From Cycas panzhihuaensis (Eukaryota > Cycadophyta), in assembly GCA_023213395.1 (NCBI GenBank), contig CM041465.1, positions 83,335,741-83,399,740 of the forward strand: 64,000 nt of DNA, read 5' to 3'. Shown here piece by piece: positions 24,700 through 36,299 of the stretch (positions are counted from its first letter, which is position 1; each line of letters opens with the position of its first letter). The notes under the pieces were generated by a model that was not told the origin of the DNA, made no database searches, and saw nothing but the letters and a program-made list of their open reading frames with translations. The translations under genes and the position numbers were made by a program.

Positions 24700-25538
24700 T
24701 AGAGATCTTTTAGGATTTTATCTTTTATTCTGGAGGCATTAAGTATACATAAGCTTCCCTTATAATAAAACAAATCATTATTTGATAAAACATATATTTT
24801 TCTACTTGCTCCTTATAATGAATATTGCATTGAGGGTTTTATAGTTGGGAAAGGATTGATTTAAAATACTCATCATTAATTAGGAAATCTTTGATAGAGT
24901 TGTTCAAGTTAGTTGTCACTAAGGATATAACATTGTTATAACTTCTTTTTTAGCTAAGGGCATTAACAACTTTATTTTTCTTTCTAGGGATATATTAGAT
25001 TCCAAAATTTTATCTAGCATCTTTGACTCATATTTAGATACAGATGTTTGAATATATATTGTAGACTATGATGATATGTTTTGAGGGTAAATTTAACTCC
25101 TAGCAAATGATGTCACCAAATCTTTAAAACATGTATTATGTTTAGTAATTCTACATCATAAGTAGGATAATTTTTCTTAGTGCTTTGTAAATTTTTTGAT
25201 TAATTACTTATAATCTTTCTATTTTGCATCAAAACTCCTCTTAGTCTATTCACAGTAATGTAAAAAATTATTAGGTAAGTCTTATATAGATCAAGAATAC
25301 ATAATATTAGTGTGGTTATTAATTATTTCTTTAGTTTATAGAAGGATTTTTTATATTTTGATGTCCATATAAATATCCTATCTTTTCTAGTTAGGTCAGT
25401 TAGTAGTGCCACAATTTTAGAATAACTCTTATTGAAACTTTGATAAAATCTTAATAAATCTAAGAAATGTTGTACTTCATGTGCATTCTTTGGTTGTGAC
25501 CATTCCTATACAACTTCTATTTTTTTAGGGGTCTAGGG
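24700..25538 (-). pseudogene. pol: Element E reverse transcriptase end and RNase H remnant
   Basis: From 25530 downward the reading is KIEVV-stop-EWSQPKN followed by VQHFLDLLRFYQSF, the conserved gypsy segment linking reverse transcriptase to RNase H. Then come LTDLTRKDRIFIW and RNase H motifs KNYPTYDVELLNIIHVLKIW and YIFKHLYLNMSQR. The domain is easy to recognise despite many stops. It is directly cut by element F at its upstream edge. Confidence 0.88.
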
Positions 25539-25543
25539 TGGTT
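25539..25543. repeat. Target-site duplication, left copy (element F)
   Basis: TGGTT here and TGATT at 31582-31586: four of five match, with one transition. Confidence 0.65.
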
Positions 25544-25924
25544 TATTAGGATACCACTCCTTAATGATAATTGCACACCAATATAATAAGCAGATAACTC
25601 CAAAAGAACACTTGTACTGTAATACCCTTCGAGGGGGCAACCTCCTAATTACATGTAATAACAATGATATTTAAGATGCCATCCTCTAAGGATTACACAA
25701 ATATATATATGGCTCTATGCTTACTACACAACCTCTTCCTTATGCATGTGGGATATTACATGGATATATATAGTGCTCAATGACCACTACACAACCTTCG
25801 ACTTATGCATGTGAGATATTAAGAAAATGGAAGAAGTAGAAGAAATAAAAGATATAAAAGAGAGAAGAAGTAGAAGATATAAGAGAATATAAGAGAAGGT
25901 AAGTTAGGGGTTAGATCCCTACCA
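25544..25924 (-). repeat. 3' LTR of element F (381 bp)
   Basis: Matches 31201-31581 end to end, same length. On the element strand it starts TGGTAGGGAT and ends TCCTAATA (final CA changed). A polypurine tract AAGGGGGGGACTT lies just inside it (minus strand, about 25937-25925). Confidence 0.95.
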
Positions 25925-25959
25925 AAGTCCCCCCCTTAAAAAGCTTTGTCCTTAAAGCT

Positions 25960-26420
25960 TGGTGATCTCAGGGTGCTCTAAGATAAATTGTTCATTCTCC
26001 TAGGTTGCATCTTCTCATGGAAGTTGTTTCCATTTGATGAGATACTCAATGATTTGTTTGGATCGTAGATGTCGAATTCTTTGGTCAATGATACATTCTG
26101 GAATGAGTTGAAGTTACCCCTCCTCATTTAAGATAGATAATTCTGTTTGAACTTATACTTGTTGCCCAATTACCTTCTTGAGACATGAAACATGAAAGAC
26201 ATTATGGATCCTTGATAGTGGTGGTAAGTCTAAGGCATATGTAACTTCACCAATCTTCTTGAGAATTTTATAAGGCCCATAAAATCAAGGTTGTAATTTA
26301 TGTTGCCTATTCCATTTGAGAGATGCCTACTTATATAGTTGCAACTGTAAGTATACCTAATAACTTGGCTGAAACACTCGTTCACTTCACCCTTTATCTG
26401 CTTGTTTCATCCGATCTTGT
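25960..26420 (-). pseudogene. pol: Element F chromodomain and integrase tail
   Basis: Reading down from 26300: FYGPYKILKKIGEVTYALDL and IHNVFHVSCLKK, the gypsy integrase C-terminal block. The chromodomain (about 26110-25985) reads IIEYLIKWKQLP, then EDAT, then ENEQFILEHPE. A stop stands in the middle of LP-stop-EDAT. This domain would direct integration to silent chromatin. Confidence 0.87.
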
Positions 26421-26566
26421 GCAATGTTCAAATTTTCCTTAAGTAGCTTAAGAATTTGTGTTGTTTGTTGGATTTGGTCTTTGACTGCTTGAACCTTAGA
26501 ACTGATTATGGCATAGTTTTTAATTATGGGTGGTTCATAGCCATATAATACTTGGAATAGAGTCAT

Positions 26567-27130
26567 TCATGTTGATGCATGATAGGTTGTATTATACCAC
26601 CATTCTGCTAAAGGAAGCCAATGATGCCACTGCCCCTGCTTATCTGAAGCATAACACTGAAGGTATCCTTCAAGGAACTTATTAACCACCTCAGTTTGTC
26701 CATAGGTTTGTGGATGGTAGGATGAGCTCATTGTCAGTTTAGTACCAAGTAGATGGAAGAGTTCTATCCAAAAGTTATTGGTAAACTTGGGATCTCGATC
26801 ACTGACTATATATTTGGGCATTCCATGCAACCTCTGTATATCCTTTAAAAAGATCTCAGTAATTTGCTTTGCCTTATATGTGGCTTGAATGCCACAAGAA
26901 TGAGCATATTTAGTTAGTCTATTAACAACCACCAGTATAGCATCTTTTCCTTCTGACTTAGGCAGACCCACGATAAAGTCCATAGAAATATCTTCCCATC
27001 ATTGATTTGGTATGGGAAGGGGTTGCAGCAATCCTAGAGACTTGATTGTTTTTGCCTTATGTCGTTGATAAATTTCACATGACGAAACATATCTCTTCAC
27101 CTCTCCTTTTTGTCCCTTCGAAAAGAAAGA
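26567..27130 (-). pseudogene. pol: Element F integrase core (best-kept LTR-element domain)
   Basis: A 138-codon open frame (26983-26567) carries the complete catalytic core. It starts MDFIVGLPKSEGKD (first Asp at residue 2), then GMPKYIVSDRDPKF (second Asp, residue 62) and GQTEVVN (Glu, residue 98), a D,D(35)E spacing. The usual PQTDGQTE motif reads PQTYGQTE. Upstream to about 27130 lies the His/Cys domain with stops. The core alone would look active, but the protein as a whole is broken on both sides. Confidence 0.92.
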
Positions 27131-27399
27131 CTATTTTAAGCGGTGGTATGTTCGTAGGAACCCCGAGTGACCTGTTGTTAGAGAGGCATATGCATCATGT
27201 AAAATTTGCTCCTTAAGGCTAGAGTGAGGGCATATATATATTTGATTCTTATACCAGAGAATATTTGAAGACCATGTATAATGGGTTGAATGCCTTACTC
27301 TAGCTTGAAGGTCTTGAATGATTTACTTTGTAAAGGAGTCCTCATCCCATTCTTGCTTGGCAACCGCTATCCAAGAGGGATTGACTGTCATGATAGAAT

Positions 27400-28700
27400 A
27401 TAGTGCAGAGCCTTCTTCCTTATGAGATAAAGCATCATCATATATATTATCCTTGCCTTTTTTATATATGATTTCAAAGTCAAAAGCTTACATTTTGGTG
27501 ACCCATTTTTATTGTTCCTCAGATGCTGTCCTTTGAGATAGGAAATATTTTAAGCTACATGGTCTGTTTTAATTTGGAAATGTGTTCCAAATAAATATTG
27601 TCGCCATTTCCTAATTGCATGAAGAATTGCTAACATCTCCTTCTCATAGGTGGATTTGACTTGTTCTTTGGGTGTAAGTTGATGACTTTCAAAGGCCAAA
27701 GGTTTCCCTTCTTGCATTAAGAATGCTCGAATGCCCTACCCTGATGCATCACATTCAATGGTGAAGGTCTTTGTAAAGTCTAGTGTTGTAAGGACTGGTG
27801 TGGTAGTTAAAGCTAGATTTAGGTGTTCAAATGCTTCATAGGCCTTATCATTCCAATGAAAGGAATCCTTTTTTAACAAGTTGATTAAAGGGGAGGCAAT
27901 CCTTGCATAGCCTTGAATAAACTTTCGATAATATCCTCTAGTTCCTAAGAATCCATGAAGGCCCTTGATGTTTTTAGGTTTAGGCCAGTTTGTGATAACT
28001 TCTATTTTCTTAGGATTTACCTTGACTCCTTCTTGAGAGATAATATGGCCCAAATATTCTATTTCTATTTGCCCAAACTGACATTTTAATTTTTTTTGCA
28101 TAAAGCTGGTTGTCTGTAAGCACCTGTAATGCCTTATCAACATGTTGAAGATGGTCTTCCCACGTATGACTGAAGATCAAAATGTCATAAAAAAAGACTA
28201 ACATGAACTTCCTTAAGTAAGGCCGAAAGAGTTTATTCATGAGTCCTTTAAAGGTGGATGGGGCATTAGTAAAGCCAAATGGATTGACTAAAAATTCATA
28301 GTGACCTTCATGTGTACGAAATGTAGTTTTATAAACATCCTCTACTTTGATCTTGATTTGATGGTATTTTGACTACAAGTCCAATGATGTGAAGAACATT
28401 GCTCCATGGAGTTCATCCAAGAGTTCGTCGATGACTGGTATAGAAAGTTTATCCTTGATGGTTATCTTATTGAGCTCGCGGTAGTCTGCACACATGCAAA
28501 ATAAGGTATCTTTTTATTTTTACTAGAATCACTGGGGTAGAAAAAGTGCTTTTACTTTTCCTAATAATACCAGCATTAAGGAGTTCTTGAACTAGTCATT
28601 CAATTTCATTCTTTTGCTAATAGGGATACCGGTATGGTTGAATACATAGAGGATTACTTCTAGTTACCATGTTACTGCTATGATCTTGGTCACATACTGG
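27400..28700 (-). pseudogene. pol: Element F reverse transcriptase and RNase H remnant
   Basis: The N-terminal fingers (about 28660-28250) include QPYRYPYQQKNEIE and a KSKSTFSTPVILV block. The active box at 28240-28010 reads FFYDIL (28195-28178), the first Asp of the usual F-x-D-D changed to Tyr, so polymerase activity is lost. The frame shifts and continues in 28143-27736 with QIEIEYLGHIIS, KIEVITNWPKPKNIKGLHGFLG and RGYYRKFI. RNase H begins there with the ECDASG motif and continues with stops to about 27400. Confidence 0.9.
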
Positions 28701-29162
28701 GGGAAGACCTTAAGGAATATCCTAAAAGTCCTGATTATGGTGGTGAAGTGACAATTTTAAGTCATTTGGTATACCATCATCTTGGAGAATATCCCCTTCT
28801 ATTGGAAGTTCTTGACCTTCTAGATCATAACATTTGGAAATGATTCATGTACCACCCTTTTTAATGAGCCTCTCCATACAGTGTGAGATGATGATTTGGG
28901 TCGGCAGAGGAATGATCCTATTCAATTGGTAGTCAATTACTTCAGAAGTAAATCGAATGAAGAGTTCTTGCATATTTAGTTGAATGGTCCCAAGTGGTTT
29001 GAGCCATTGTACCCCTAATACAACATCAAATCCTCCAACGTGAATGGCGTACATAGAAGTGGAGAGGTGATAGTCAACCATTTACAACTTGATATTGTGA
29101 CAGTTTCCCCCACAAGCCAGTGTTCCTCCATTAGCCACTATAACCTAAAATTTTTTGACAAG

Positions 29163-30314
29163 TTATGGAAAACAGTTGAGTTCTTTAGCAAGTTTTTGAT
29201 TAATAAAGTTATGGGTGCTCCCAGAATCTATGAGGACAACCACCTTCCTTTTCTTAATATACCCAATAAGTTTGAGTGTCTGAGGGGCTGTAATTCCAGC
29301 TAGGGCATGCATAGATATAGTAGTAGTATCTTCTTCTTCCCCGTTAGGTGGGTCACAATCATTATTTTCTAGCTCTAATGAGGCTTCTTCTACTAGTTCC
29401 TCATCTTGAACATCCTTAATTATAAATAAAAATAGTTTAGAACACTTATGGTCTTTATTCCACTTTTGGTTACAATGAAAATATAACCCTTTCATTTGTT
29501 TCTTATCCATCTCTTGGGAAGCCATTTGTCACATACCAGAAGCCTGAAATTATGGTCACTTTTTTGGAAATATTCGTTGGAAGGGTCAGGATGCCTTATT
29601 TTTTGCTTCAATATGTCAAGCAAAATTGATAGCTGTAGAGATGTTATTAGGTTTTAAGAGTCACAACTCATGTCTGATGTCATCTTGTAACCCACCAATG
29701 TACAACTCAAGTAATTTATTCTGACAAAGACCATCAACCCTTGTGGAGAGATGTTCGTATTCTACTGTATAAGCTGAAACAATCCTCTCCTGTCTGACTT
29801 TAGTTAGCTAGTTAAAGTGGTTGTGATCCCAGGTAATATCATATTGAGCTATAAGATCCTTGACAAAACCCTCCCATTGATAGCTAGGCCCACCAATTAT
29901 TTTCATAACCCATTGGTACCATTGGTAGGGTTCAGTTTCCATGTGTAGAGAAGCAAGAGGGATCTTCTTATCTGCTGGAACTTGATGAAGAGAAAAGTAT
30001 TGTTTCATTTGGATGATCTAGGTACGTACATATGTTCCATTGAACTTCTTGATTTCTACCTTGGGAAGGAAGTTCAGATGAAAGCGCCTACCATCATTAC
30101 CTTCATCTTCTTTAGCAAAGTGACCCCCACCTATGTGAGTAGTATCATCAAGGTCAATCTTTTCTTCCTTAGAAGGTTTCATGGATGCGAGCTCTAGTAT
30201 TACTACTTCAAATTTTTCATTGAAGTCATTTTGGATTTGTAATATATCTCCTCAAAGTTATGAGATAACGTCATTAAGATCTTGAGTCCAATTTGGGTTC
30301 ATCTTAGGGGCCAT
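29163..30314 (-). pseudogene. gag: Element F gag and protease remnant
   Basis: Starts at Met 30314 and reads in nearly one frame, with a few stops, to 29163. The first stops are TAA and TGA where Gln and Arg fit the family. Gag motifs include KFNGTYVRT and YQWYQWV. The zinc knuckle (29525 piece) reads GLYFHCNQKWNKDHKC, with the first Cys now Tyr. The protease motif VVLIDSGSTHNFIN is intact (Asp at 29228-29226). Gag builds the particle; protease processes it. Confidence 0.9.
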
Positions 30315-31186
30315 TAGTCCACAAGATCTAAGTTGAATCCTAGTTGATAAATGAGAATGAAAAGGATTTGATAGGGTGTCTATAGAGTGTTATTCCCAGT
30401 ATTTTATAATAAGGCAATATGGATTTTTTTTACTTTTTTACTTTTTTACTTTTTACTTTTTTATTTTTTTGGTCACTGGTTGGCTGACTAACTATGTGCG
30501 CATGAGCTGATGACAAACTAGCTAGACATGCTAGATTTAACAAATTGATGATGACTAACTCACTAACTAACTAAGTGCACATAAACCACTAATAGACTGA
30601 TCAGGTACACTAGGTATGGGCTTATCTAGTTTGTAGGCCCTCTGATATACTGATCCCAGATGTAAATGGTATCAACTTACAGAGGTAAGCACTCTACTTT
30701 GTAGTTGTATTACCCCATCTCTAGGGTAGGTGGAGAGTAGCTTCTTGGGGCTAACTACTTACTGGTGTATTACAAATTATAGACAGTCAATAGGTTTCCT
30801 ATGGTTACCTATACTAGGAAGGCCTATCTAGGGGGGTCCCCCTATATACCTGCAGGTACGTGGAGGCACAATTCTATAGCCGAGTTCTATCTAAGGCTTG
30901 ATTCAGGAGTGTGATCTCCAGTCCTTCACACAAGGGATGGAAAAGCCACAATGCGCTTAGCCTAAAACGATAGATCCTCGTGATATTTATAGACCTCCGG
31001 CATAGGGTCTCTATCTAAATGCAAAAGAAAACTACCCGGTGGCAATGTTAGGGTAGCTGCCCAATTGTAGTGTTATCTACCCCCAAAAAGCAAAGTAACT
31101 AAATGAAAATTAAATGAGAATAAGTACTAATGAGAAAAAATTGATTATTTAGTAACTTTGACTCTCTTGCAAGGAATGGATCGACC
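30315..31186 (-). other. Leader region of element F
   Basis: About 870 bp between gag and primer binding site, with no coding motif. It contains a T-rich simple repeat of ACTTTTTT-like units at 30424-30472. Confidence 0.6.
30424..30472 (+). repeat. ACTTTTT-type simple repeat
   Basis: Five or six imperfect 8-9-bp units of T6-7 plus AC. A microsatellite in the element F leader. Confidence 0.8.
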
Positions 31187-31198
31187 GCTCTAATACCA
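31187..31198 (-). promoter_or_regulatory. Element F primer binding site
   Basis: Minus strand reads TGGTATTAGAGC, one C-to-T change from TGGTATCAGAGC (initiator tRNA-Met). Two bases separate it from the LTR. Confidence 0.9.
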
Positions 31199-31200
31199 CT

Positions 31201-31581
31201 TGTTAGGATATCACTCCTTAATGATAATTGCATACCAATATTATAAGCAAATAACTCCAAAAGAGCACTTGTATTGCAATACCCTTCGAGGGGGTAACCT
31301 CCCAATTACATGCAATAACAATGATATTTAAGATGCCATACTCTAAGGATTACATAAATATATATATGACTCTATGCTTATTATACAACCTCCTCCTTAT
31401 GCATGTGGGATATTATACGAATATATATAGTGCTCAATGACCACTACACAACCTTCTACTTATGCATGTGGGATATTAAGAAAAGGGAATAAGTAGAAGA
31501 AATAAAAGATATAAGAGAAAGAAGAAGTAGAAGATATAAGAGAATATAAGAGAAGGTATGTTAGGGGTTGGATCCCTAACA
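31201..31581 (-). repeat. 5' LTR of element F (381 bp)
   Basis: Same length as the 3' LTR and closely similar along its whole length. Ends are canonical: TGTTAGGGAT at the start and ATCCTAACA at the end, on the element strand. Confidence 0.95.
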
Positions 31582-31586
31582 TGATT

Positions 31587-32180
31587 TTTTTTTCTAAAAT
31601 GATGTATTCTAAGTATGAAATCCTCATTTTAAAAAATTCATATTTATTTATTTTTTCATATAATTTATGTTTTCTTATTTTTTCAAGTATGTTTTGAATA
31701 TTCTATTCATGTTCTATTTTAGTTTTTGAATACACTAAAATATCACCCAAAAATATGATTATAAATATATCTAAATAGGATTGGAATATATCATTCATTA
31801 ATATCATAAAAGTAGTTAGTACATTAGTTAGTCTAAAGAATAAAACAACAAATTTATAATGGTTATACCTAGTTCAAAATTTTATTTTAAATATATCTCC
31901 TTGCTTAATTTTGATTTCATGGTAACTTAATCATAAATTTTTTTTTAAAAAATATTTAGTACTGTTTAATTAATCTAAAATATCATCGATCCCAAGTAAT
32001 AGTTATTTATTTTTTATTGTCACATTATTTAACTATCAATAATCAATGCATAATCTTAAGGTACCATCTTTCTTTTTAATGAATAGAACTAGTGCTTCTT
32101 ATAGAGAGATGTTGAGTCTAATCTTACCCTATTCTATTAGTTTTTATAGGTGTATTCTAAGATTAGTTAATTATGAAATA
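31587..32180 (-). pseudogene. pol: Element E reverse transcriptase, upstream part
   Basis: Gypsy reverse transcriptase with IKKKDGTLRLCIDY (about 32075) and YLDIFIIIFLGDILVYSKTK (about 31795-31736). The active box is FLGD, so the first catalytic Asp is Gly. The frame continues to YLEYIILEKK near 31595, the exact block that precedes the KIEVV segment on the other side of element F. This places the F insertion in the reverse transcriptase of E. Confidence 0.87.
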
Positions 32181-32639
32181 TTAACATGGAGTTCTTGATA
32201 CTAGTTTTGCTTTAGGAATGAGATCTATTACATGTTCCATAACTTTTTGGGGAGTAGTTCTTTAAATCTTAAAAGAAATACATCATTGAATTATTTAATA
32301 ATCAAATGACTAGTATGATCATTACTATATATTTAGGTGTTTTTGAGTACTAGTGTGCAAAAAAGTTTATATCCTTTACACATATATCTTTTAATTTATG
32401 ATGTAGAAATGGTCTATAATTATATGGATCTCTTTTCCTCTTGAATAATACTAACTCCATCAAGTTATCTGGTTACTATAACTTGTTTATTGTGGCAATA
32501 AACATAAGTATTATTAGGTCATAACAAAGTCATACCTATTATAATGGTATTTTATCGAAGATTTAGTAATTAAAAATATTCAAATGTTTGATAACCATTT
32601 ACTTTGAATCTTAATTCCTCCAATATAGAATCAATTTAT

Positions 32640-34013
32640 CTAAGTGTTTCATCTTCATCCAACTCTACCTAAGAGGGTTCTATTTTTTTACATATTATAT
32701 TTAATTTTAAAAAATAATTTTGGTGAAATAAAGTTATGGCTACTTTCAGAATCTATCCAAGTGATAAAAGGCCATTTATTTATTTTTTCTTTAACTTGTA
32801 CCAAAGATAATTATTTATGTATGCTATGTGACTCAATGGCAATATGGACATGTATTTTGGGTTGAGTTTGCACTAGGTATTTTACAATTGGAATTCTTTC
32901 TTCTAATGTATGCTTTTGAAGTTAAGGGCAATTTAGTTTGTTTAAAATATGCTTTTTCACATTTCCAAAATTTAATAGTTCTTAATTGGATTTCTTGATT
33001 TTGATTATTGCCTACAAGTTTTTCTAAATGAACTCTGACATGTATAACTTTTCTTTGTAATATTATTATTATAGCTACTTATTTTTCCTCCTTGGTAGAG
33101 TCTTCTTTAATGTTATAAGATACCACCTTTACAGGTGCCTTCTCATTTATGCACCCATTCTTTTCTCTTTCTTTTACTTAATCTTTATTCTTCATACCCT
33201 TGAGTGAGTGTGGTTGCTTCATCCATAGGATTAGGTTTTCCACCTTAAATATTAGCATAGTATTCTTGATTGAGTTAATTTTAAAATCTTATGAGTCTAT
33301 CTTTACCCTAAGCAAATGGTACAAAATCTATTCAAAGTTTCAAATTATTATTTATAGTCCTCAATACTGAGACTTCTCCACTTTAAGTCAAACTTATTTT
33401 CTTTGTTTTAGAGGAAGTTGTATGAAATAAATTTGTTAGAAAATTTCTTTTATGAAATCAATTTGGTCTTTGTCTTATAGCTTAAGAGTTCATCACACCA
33501 TTAGGCGAATGTAAAGCCTTTTAACTTATATATGGTGATTCTATTTTTACAATCACTACTCAATTTCTTTAACTCAAAATACCTTTCCATATTATCTAAC
33601 TAATTTTTTGCATCTTCTTAAGTGTTTATTTTTTCCTTCATATTCCAAAAGTTTCAGTTTCCTACAATAGTGATTAATATCCTTTTATTCCCTTTTCCTT
33701 CTTTTACAATGAAATTTCACATATGACTTTGAATTTGGTTTGCTAAGGTTTAGATGATTCATGTATTGATTTTGTACTATTAGAATTTTCATCTAATTCA
33801 TCACTTCTTCTTTTTCCTTTTTGGGTTTTATCCTTATAATTTCATGTTTTTCCTCTTATCTTACATGATTTCTATTTGTTTTTATTTTTGCACTTTCTAT
33901 CTACTTTCCCTAAGGGTTCACTTTTACTTTCTTCACTTCCTAATATGAATCCTTCTATATTTGCTTCTATATAAACTTTTATATCTTATAGTCATTCATT
34001 GTTTATCATATTC
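32640..34013 (-). pseudogene. gag: Element E gag C-terminal part and protease
   Basis: Protease is marked by WIDSESSHNFISPK at about 32759-32718 (Asp codon 32753-32751); the family DSG is DSE. Upstream, gag includes NMERYFELKKLSSDCK near 33560, matching the gypsy gag pattern M-E-x-x-F-x-x-x-x-x. A Lys-rich region follows toward 33900. The reading stops at 34013 where element G is inserted and continues at 37593. Confidence 0.78.
34009..34013. repeat. Target-site duplication, left copy (element G)
   Basis: TATTC here and TATTC at 37588-37592: a perfect 5-bp match. Confidence 0.85.
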
Positions 34014-34257
34014 TATTACAGACCTACTCTATAACTTGAGGAGGAAGCCAGATATAATAAATACACAAGAGCATTTGCAAGATTGAATAGTCCAAAAGAC
34101 TAATTGATTGATTATAAAAGTATAAGTGATGTCTAATGTTATAATACAAAAGGTTTTTATATGTATAGACTATGCCATTTTATAAAGGATTATAACTATT
34201 CAATAGGCACCCCTTCATTTAATATTCAATTAATTAACCTTAAGGGGGTTCATAATA
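34014..34257 (-). repeat. 3' LTR of element G (244 bp)
   Basis: Aligns with 37344-37587 at the same length. On the element strand it starts TATTATGAACC and ends GTAATA; both TG and CA ends have become TA. Confidence 0.9.
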
Positions 34258-34289
34258 ATTCCTCCCCCTTACAATGTTTTGCCTATGAA

Positions 34290-34620
34290 ATATATTTGAA
34301 TGATTGGTTGATTACTTCAATCAAGGTAGTTCATAATAAGACCTTCTTCTTGAAATGTTTCATCTTCAAAATTTGATTGAGATAACAATTAGTTTGATGT
34401 CTCCTCTTATTGATGAAAGAATATCATACTCATCTGATGTATATCATCGAGTCATACTTGCTAGAACTTTAACTAATAATGAATATGCATACAATGGCAA
34501 GCTTGAATAAGTTGATGTAGCCATGGACCAATTAGAATTTGTCGATTACAAAAATGTTAAATTCCTATATGCTTTACCCTATAGGATAAAGATTATTACC
34601 ATGGTATCTTCCATTTGATT
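34290..34620 (-). other. Element-derived tail downstream of the captured fragment in G
   Basis: Near 34375-34330 the minus strand reads SNFEDETFQEEG, which resembles the short acidic tail found at the end of gypsy polyproteins shortly before the polypurine tract. It suggests that element G came from a gypsy element whose coding interior was replaced. No other domain is seen. Confidence 0.4.
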
Positions 34621-34639
34621 TTGACTTTAATCTATCAAC

Positions 34640-36146
34640 ATACATATTATTGTCTTAGAATGTATGGTTTCACACCAATACTTGAAAACTTCTCAAATTG
34701 ATTAGGAGGCAAAATGGTTGTTCCTGATACTAGAAAATCCTCAAGCACATATGATATAATTATTTGATTCATATTATTTGGTCGATTAAGAGGTGAGCTT
34801 GTTATTATTAGTATCAGTAACATTTGTTTAGATTGATCAAGAGATGTTATTGGTATTGTTTGGTCCTTTTTTAATTGATTAAGAAATGTAGATATCACCA
34901 CTCTCATTAGTGACCATTTTAGTATATACTCGATATTTTTATAAATTATTATGTTTTCTTTTAGGAATGATACCAACATTTTGCCCTTATTAACTATTCA
35001 TGATTCATCCTTATTTTCCTATTGTACATTATTTTCTTCTTTTTGTATACTCAAATCATGTATTAAGATTATGATTTAGGTTATAGGCTCTTTTTCTTTT
35101 TGTATTGCATGATCTTGTATTCCATTGGCTTTTAATATATATGTGCCATCCTCATTTGCATTGTTGATAGATTTATTCATATGTCTTTTATGATTTGTAA
35201 ATGAATTTTCTCAATTTAACTCCTATAATCTTTTTACTTGTTCTTTTAATTTTTTGTCCAACATTAATAAGTAAGTATCATTGAGGTTTACTAACGTCAA
35301 AGAAGATTCTTTATGTTTATCTTCACTTTCTATGTCTAAAAACTTTTTATTTTTTTCCAATTTTCTATAAGTACTTACTTCTACATGTTCTTTAGGTGAA
35401 AATTTTATCTTTGGAAATTTCTTATTTGTAAAAACCAATTTGCTTTATATAAAATGGGAAAGCAACTTGGAATTTGACACTTAAAGGGGTCCATGTAAAC
35501 CAATAGAATAATTGTATAAGTCTTGATTATATGTTGTTGATAGAAGTGTACCAGCCTTACTTCCAAAAGTTCCACTTCCCATCTACATTTTAGGTAATAT
35601 TCTTTGGGAAGTAATGCCCAAACCTTTAAACAATCTTTAAGCCAATGATGATTGACTAACTTTATTCCTATTTATTTAGCAACCCTATACTTGTCACCTT
35701 CATGCTTGTAACAAATGAGAGGTGTTACTTTACTCATAATCAATGGCTTTATAAATTGTTCTCCCATTATTTCAACCATTCTCATAAGGACACAATGATC
35801 TTGACCTTGATACCTAGTTAAGCAAATGCATAAGGATACACTGCTTGGAATGCCCATCATATTTTTTTATAGGTTTGTATAATATCTTATCAGTATCTAC
35901 AAGTATTCCACTAGCCAAACTATATTCAATTCATAAGTGTATAACTAAAACCTTCCCATCCTTCCTAGCCATACCACAAATACAATTATAATATGATAAT
36001 TGGTAAATAGTGACATGAGTATAAGTTATGTCATATCTTCTTGTGTTGAATACCCTAATATACATAAGCTCTATTGTATATTTGTTTTATGTTGTAGGGT
36101 TGAATCCTACTAACATAAATCTTACTCCATGAAATAATAGTCCCAT
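34640..36146 (-). pseudogene. Captured host gene fragment: two-BRCT protein (At4g02110-like)
   Basis: BRCT domains bind phosphoproteins in DNA-damage and transcription complexes in the nucleus. Reading down from Met 36146: LFHGVRFMLVGFNPTT, then THV, GMARKDGKVLV and EYSLASGILVDTDKILYKP (BRCT 1, to about 35875). BRCT 2 (about 35860-35590) has CLTRYQGQD, MVEIMGEQF, TPLICYKHEGDKYRVAK, IGIKLVNHHWLKDCLKVW and LLPKEYY. The conserved BRCT Trp is kept in domain 2 (HHW) and is a stop in domain 1. The two domains run on without an intron-like gap. Downstream pieces (35438-35223, 34979-34647) are Lys/Ser-rich and may be the next part of the same protein. Family assignment rests on motif memory, not a search. 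Confidence 0.8.
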
Positions 36147-36299
36147 TCTCTTGCCTTGAATATATATGCATACATATAAGAGAAATATAAGCATTAAGGT
36201 ATGTAGACCTTACCTTAGAAATTGTGGCGATATGCTTTGCATAACTTATGATTATTGTAAGTTTAGAGTACATTTATAATCTTGCAAAGTCTCTGGAAT

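Larger units (their letters stand above)
23300..25538 (-). mobile_element. Element E, 3' part: Ty3/gypsy chromovirus
   Basis: Minus-strand gypsy polymerase from the end of reverse transcriptase through RNase H, integrase and a chromodomain. It is interrupted at 25543/31587 by element F and resumes at higher coordinates. The gypsy order (reverse transcriptase before integrase) is clear. The 3' LTR should begin below about 23450 but I could not fix its ends. Confidence 0.88.
25544..31581 (-). mobile_element. Element F: full-length Ty3/gypsy chromovirus (-) nested in element E
   Basis: Bounded by two direct repeats of exactly 381 bp. On the minus strand: 5' LTR, initiator tRNA-Met primer site, leader, gag with protease, reverse transcriptase, RNase H, integrase, chromodomain, polypurine tract, 3' LTR. 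A near-match 5-bp duplication flanks it and the reverse transcriptase of element E is split at the same point. It is less decayed than its host, agreeing with the nesting order. Confidence 0.95.

Noticed and set aside
29040-29303. 87-codon plus-strand open frame, and many like it
   Set aside because: It is the reverse side of the element F protease region; the minus-strand reading carries the DSG motif.
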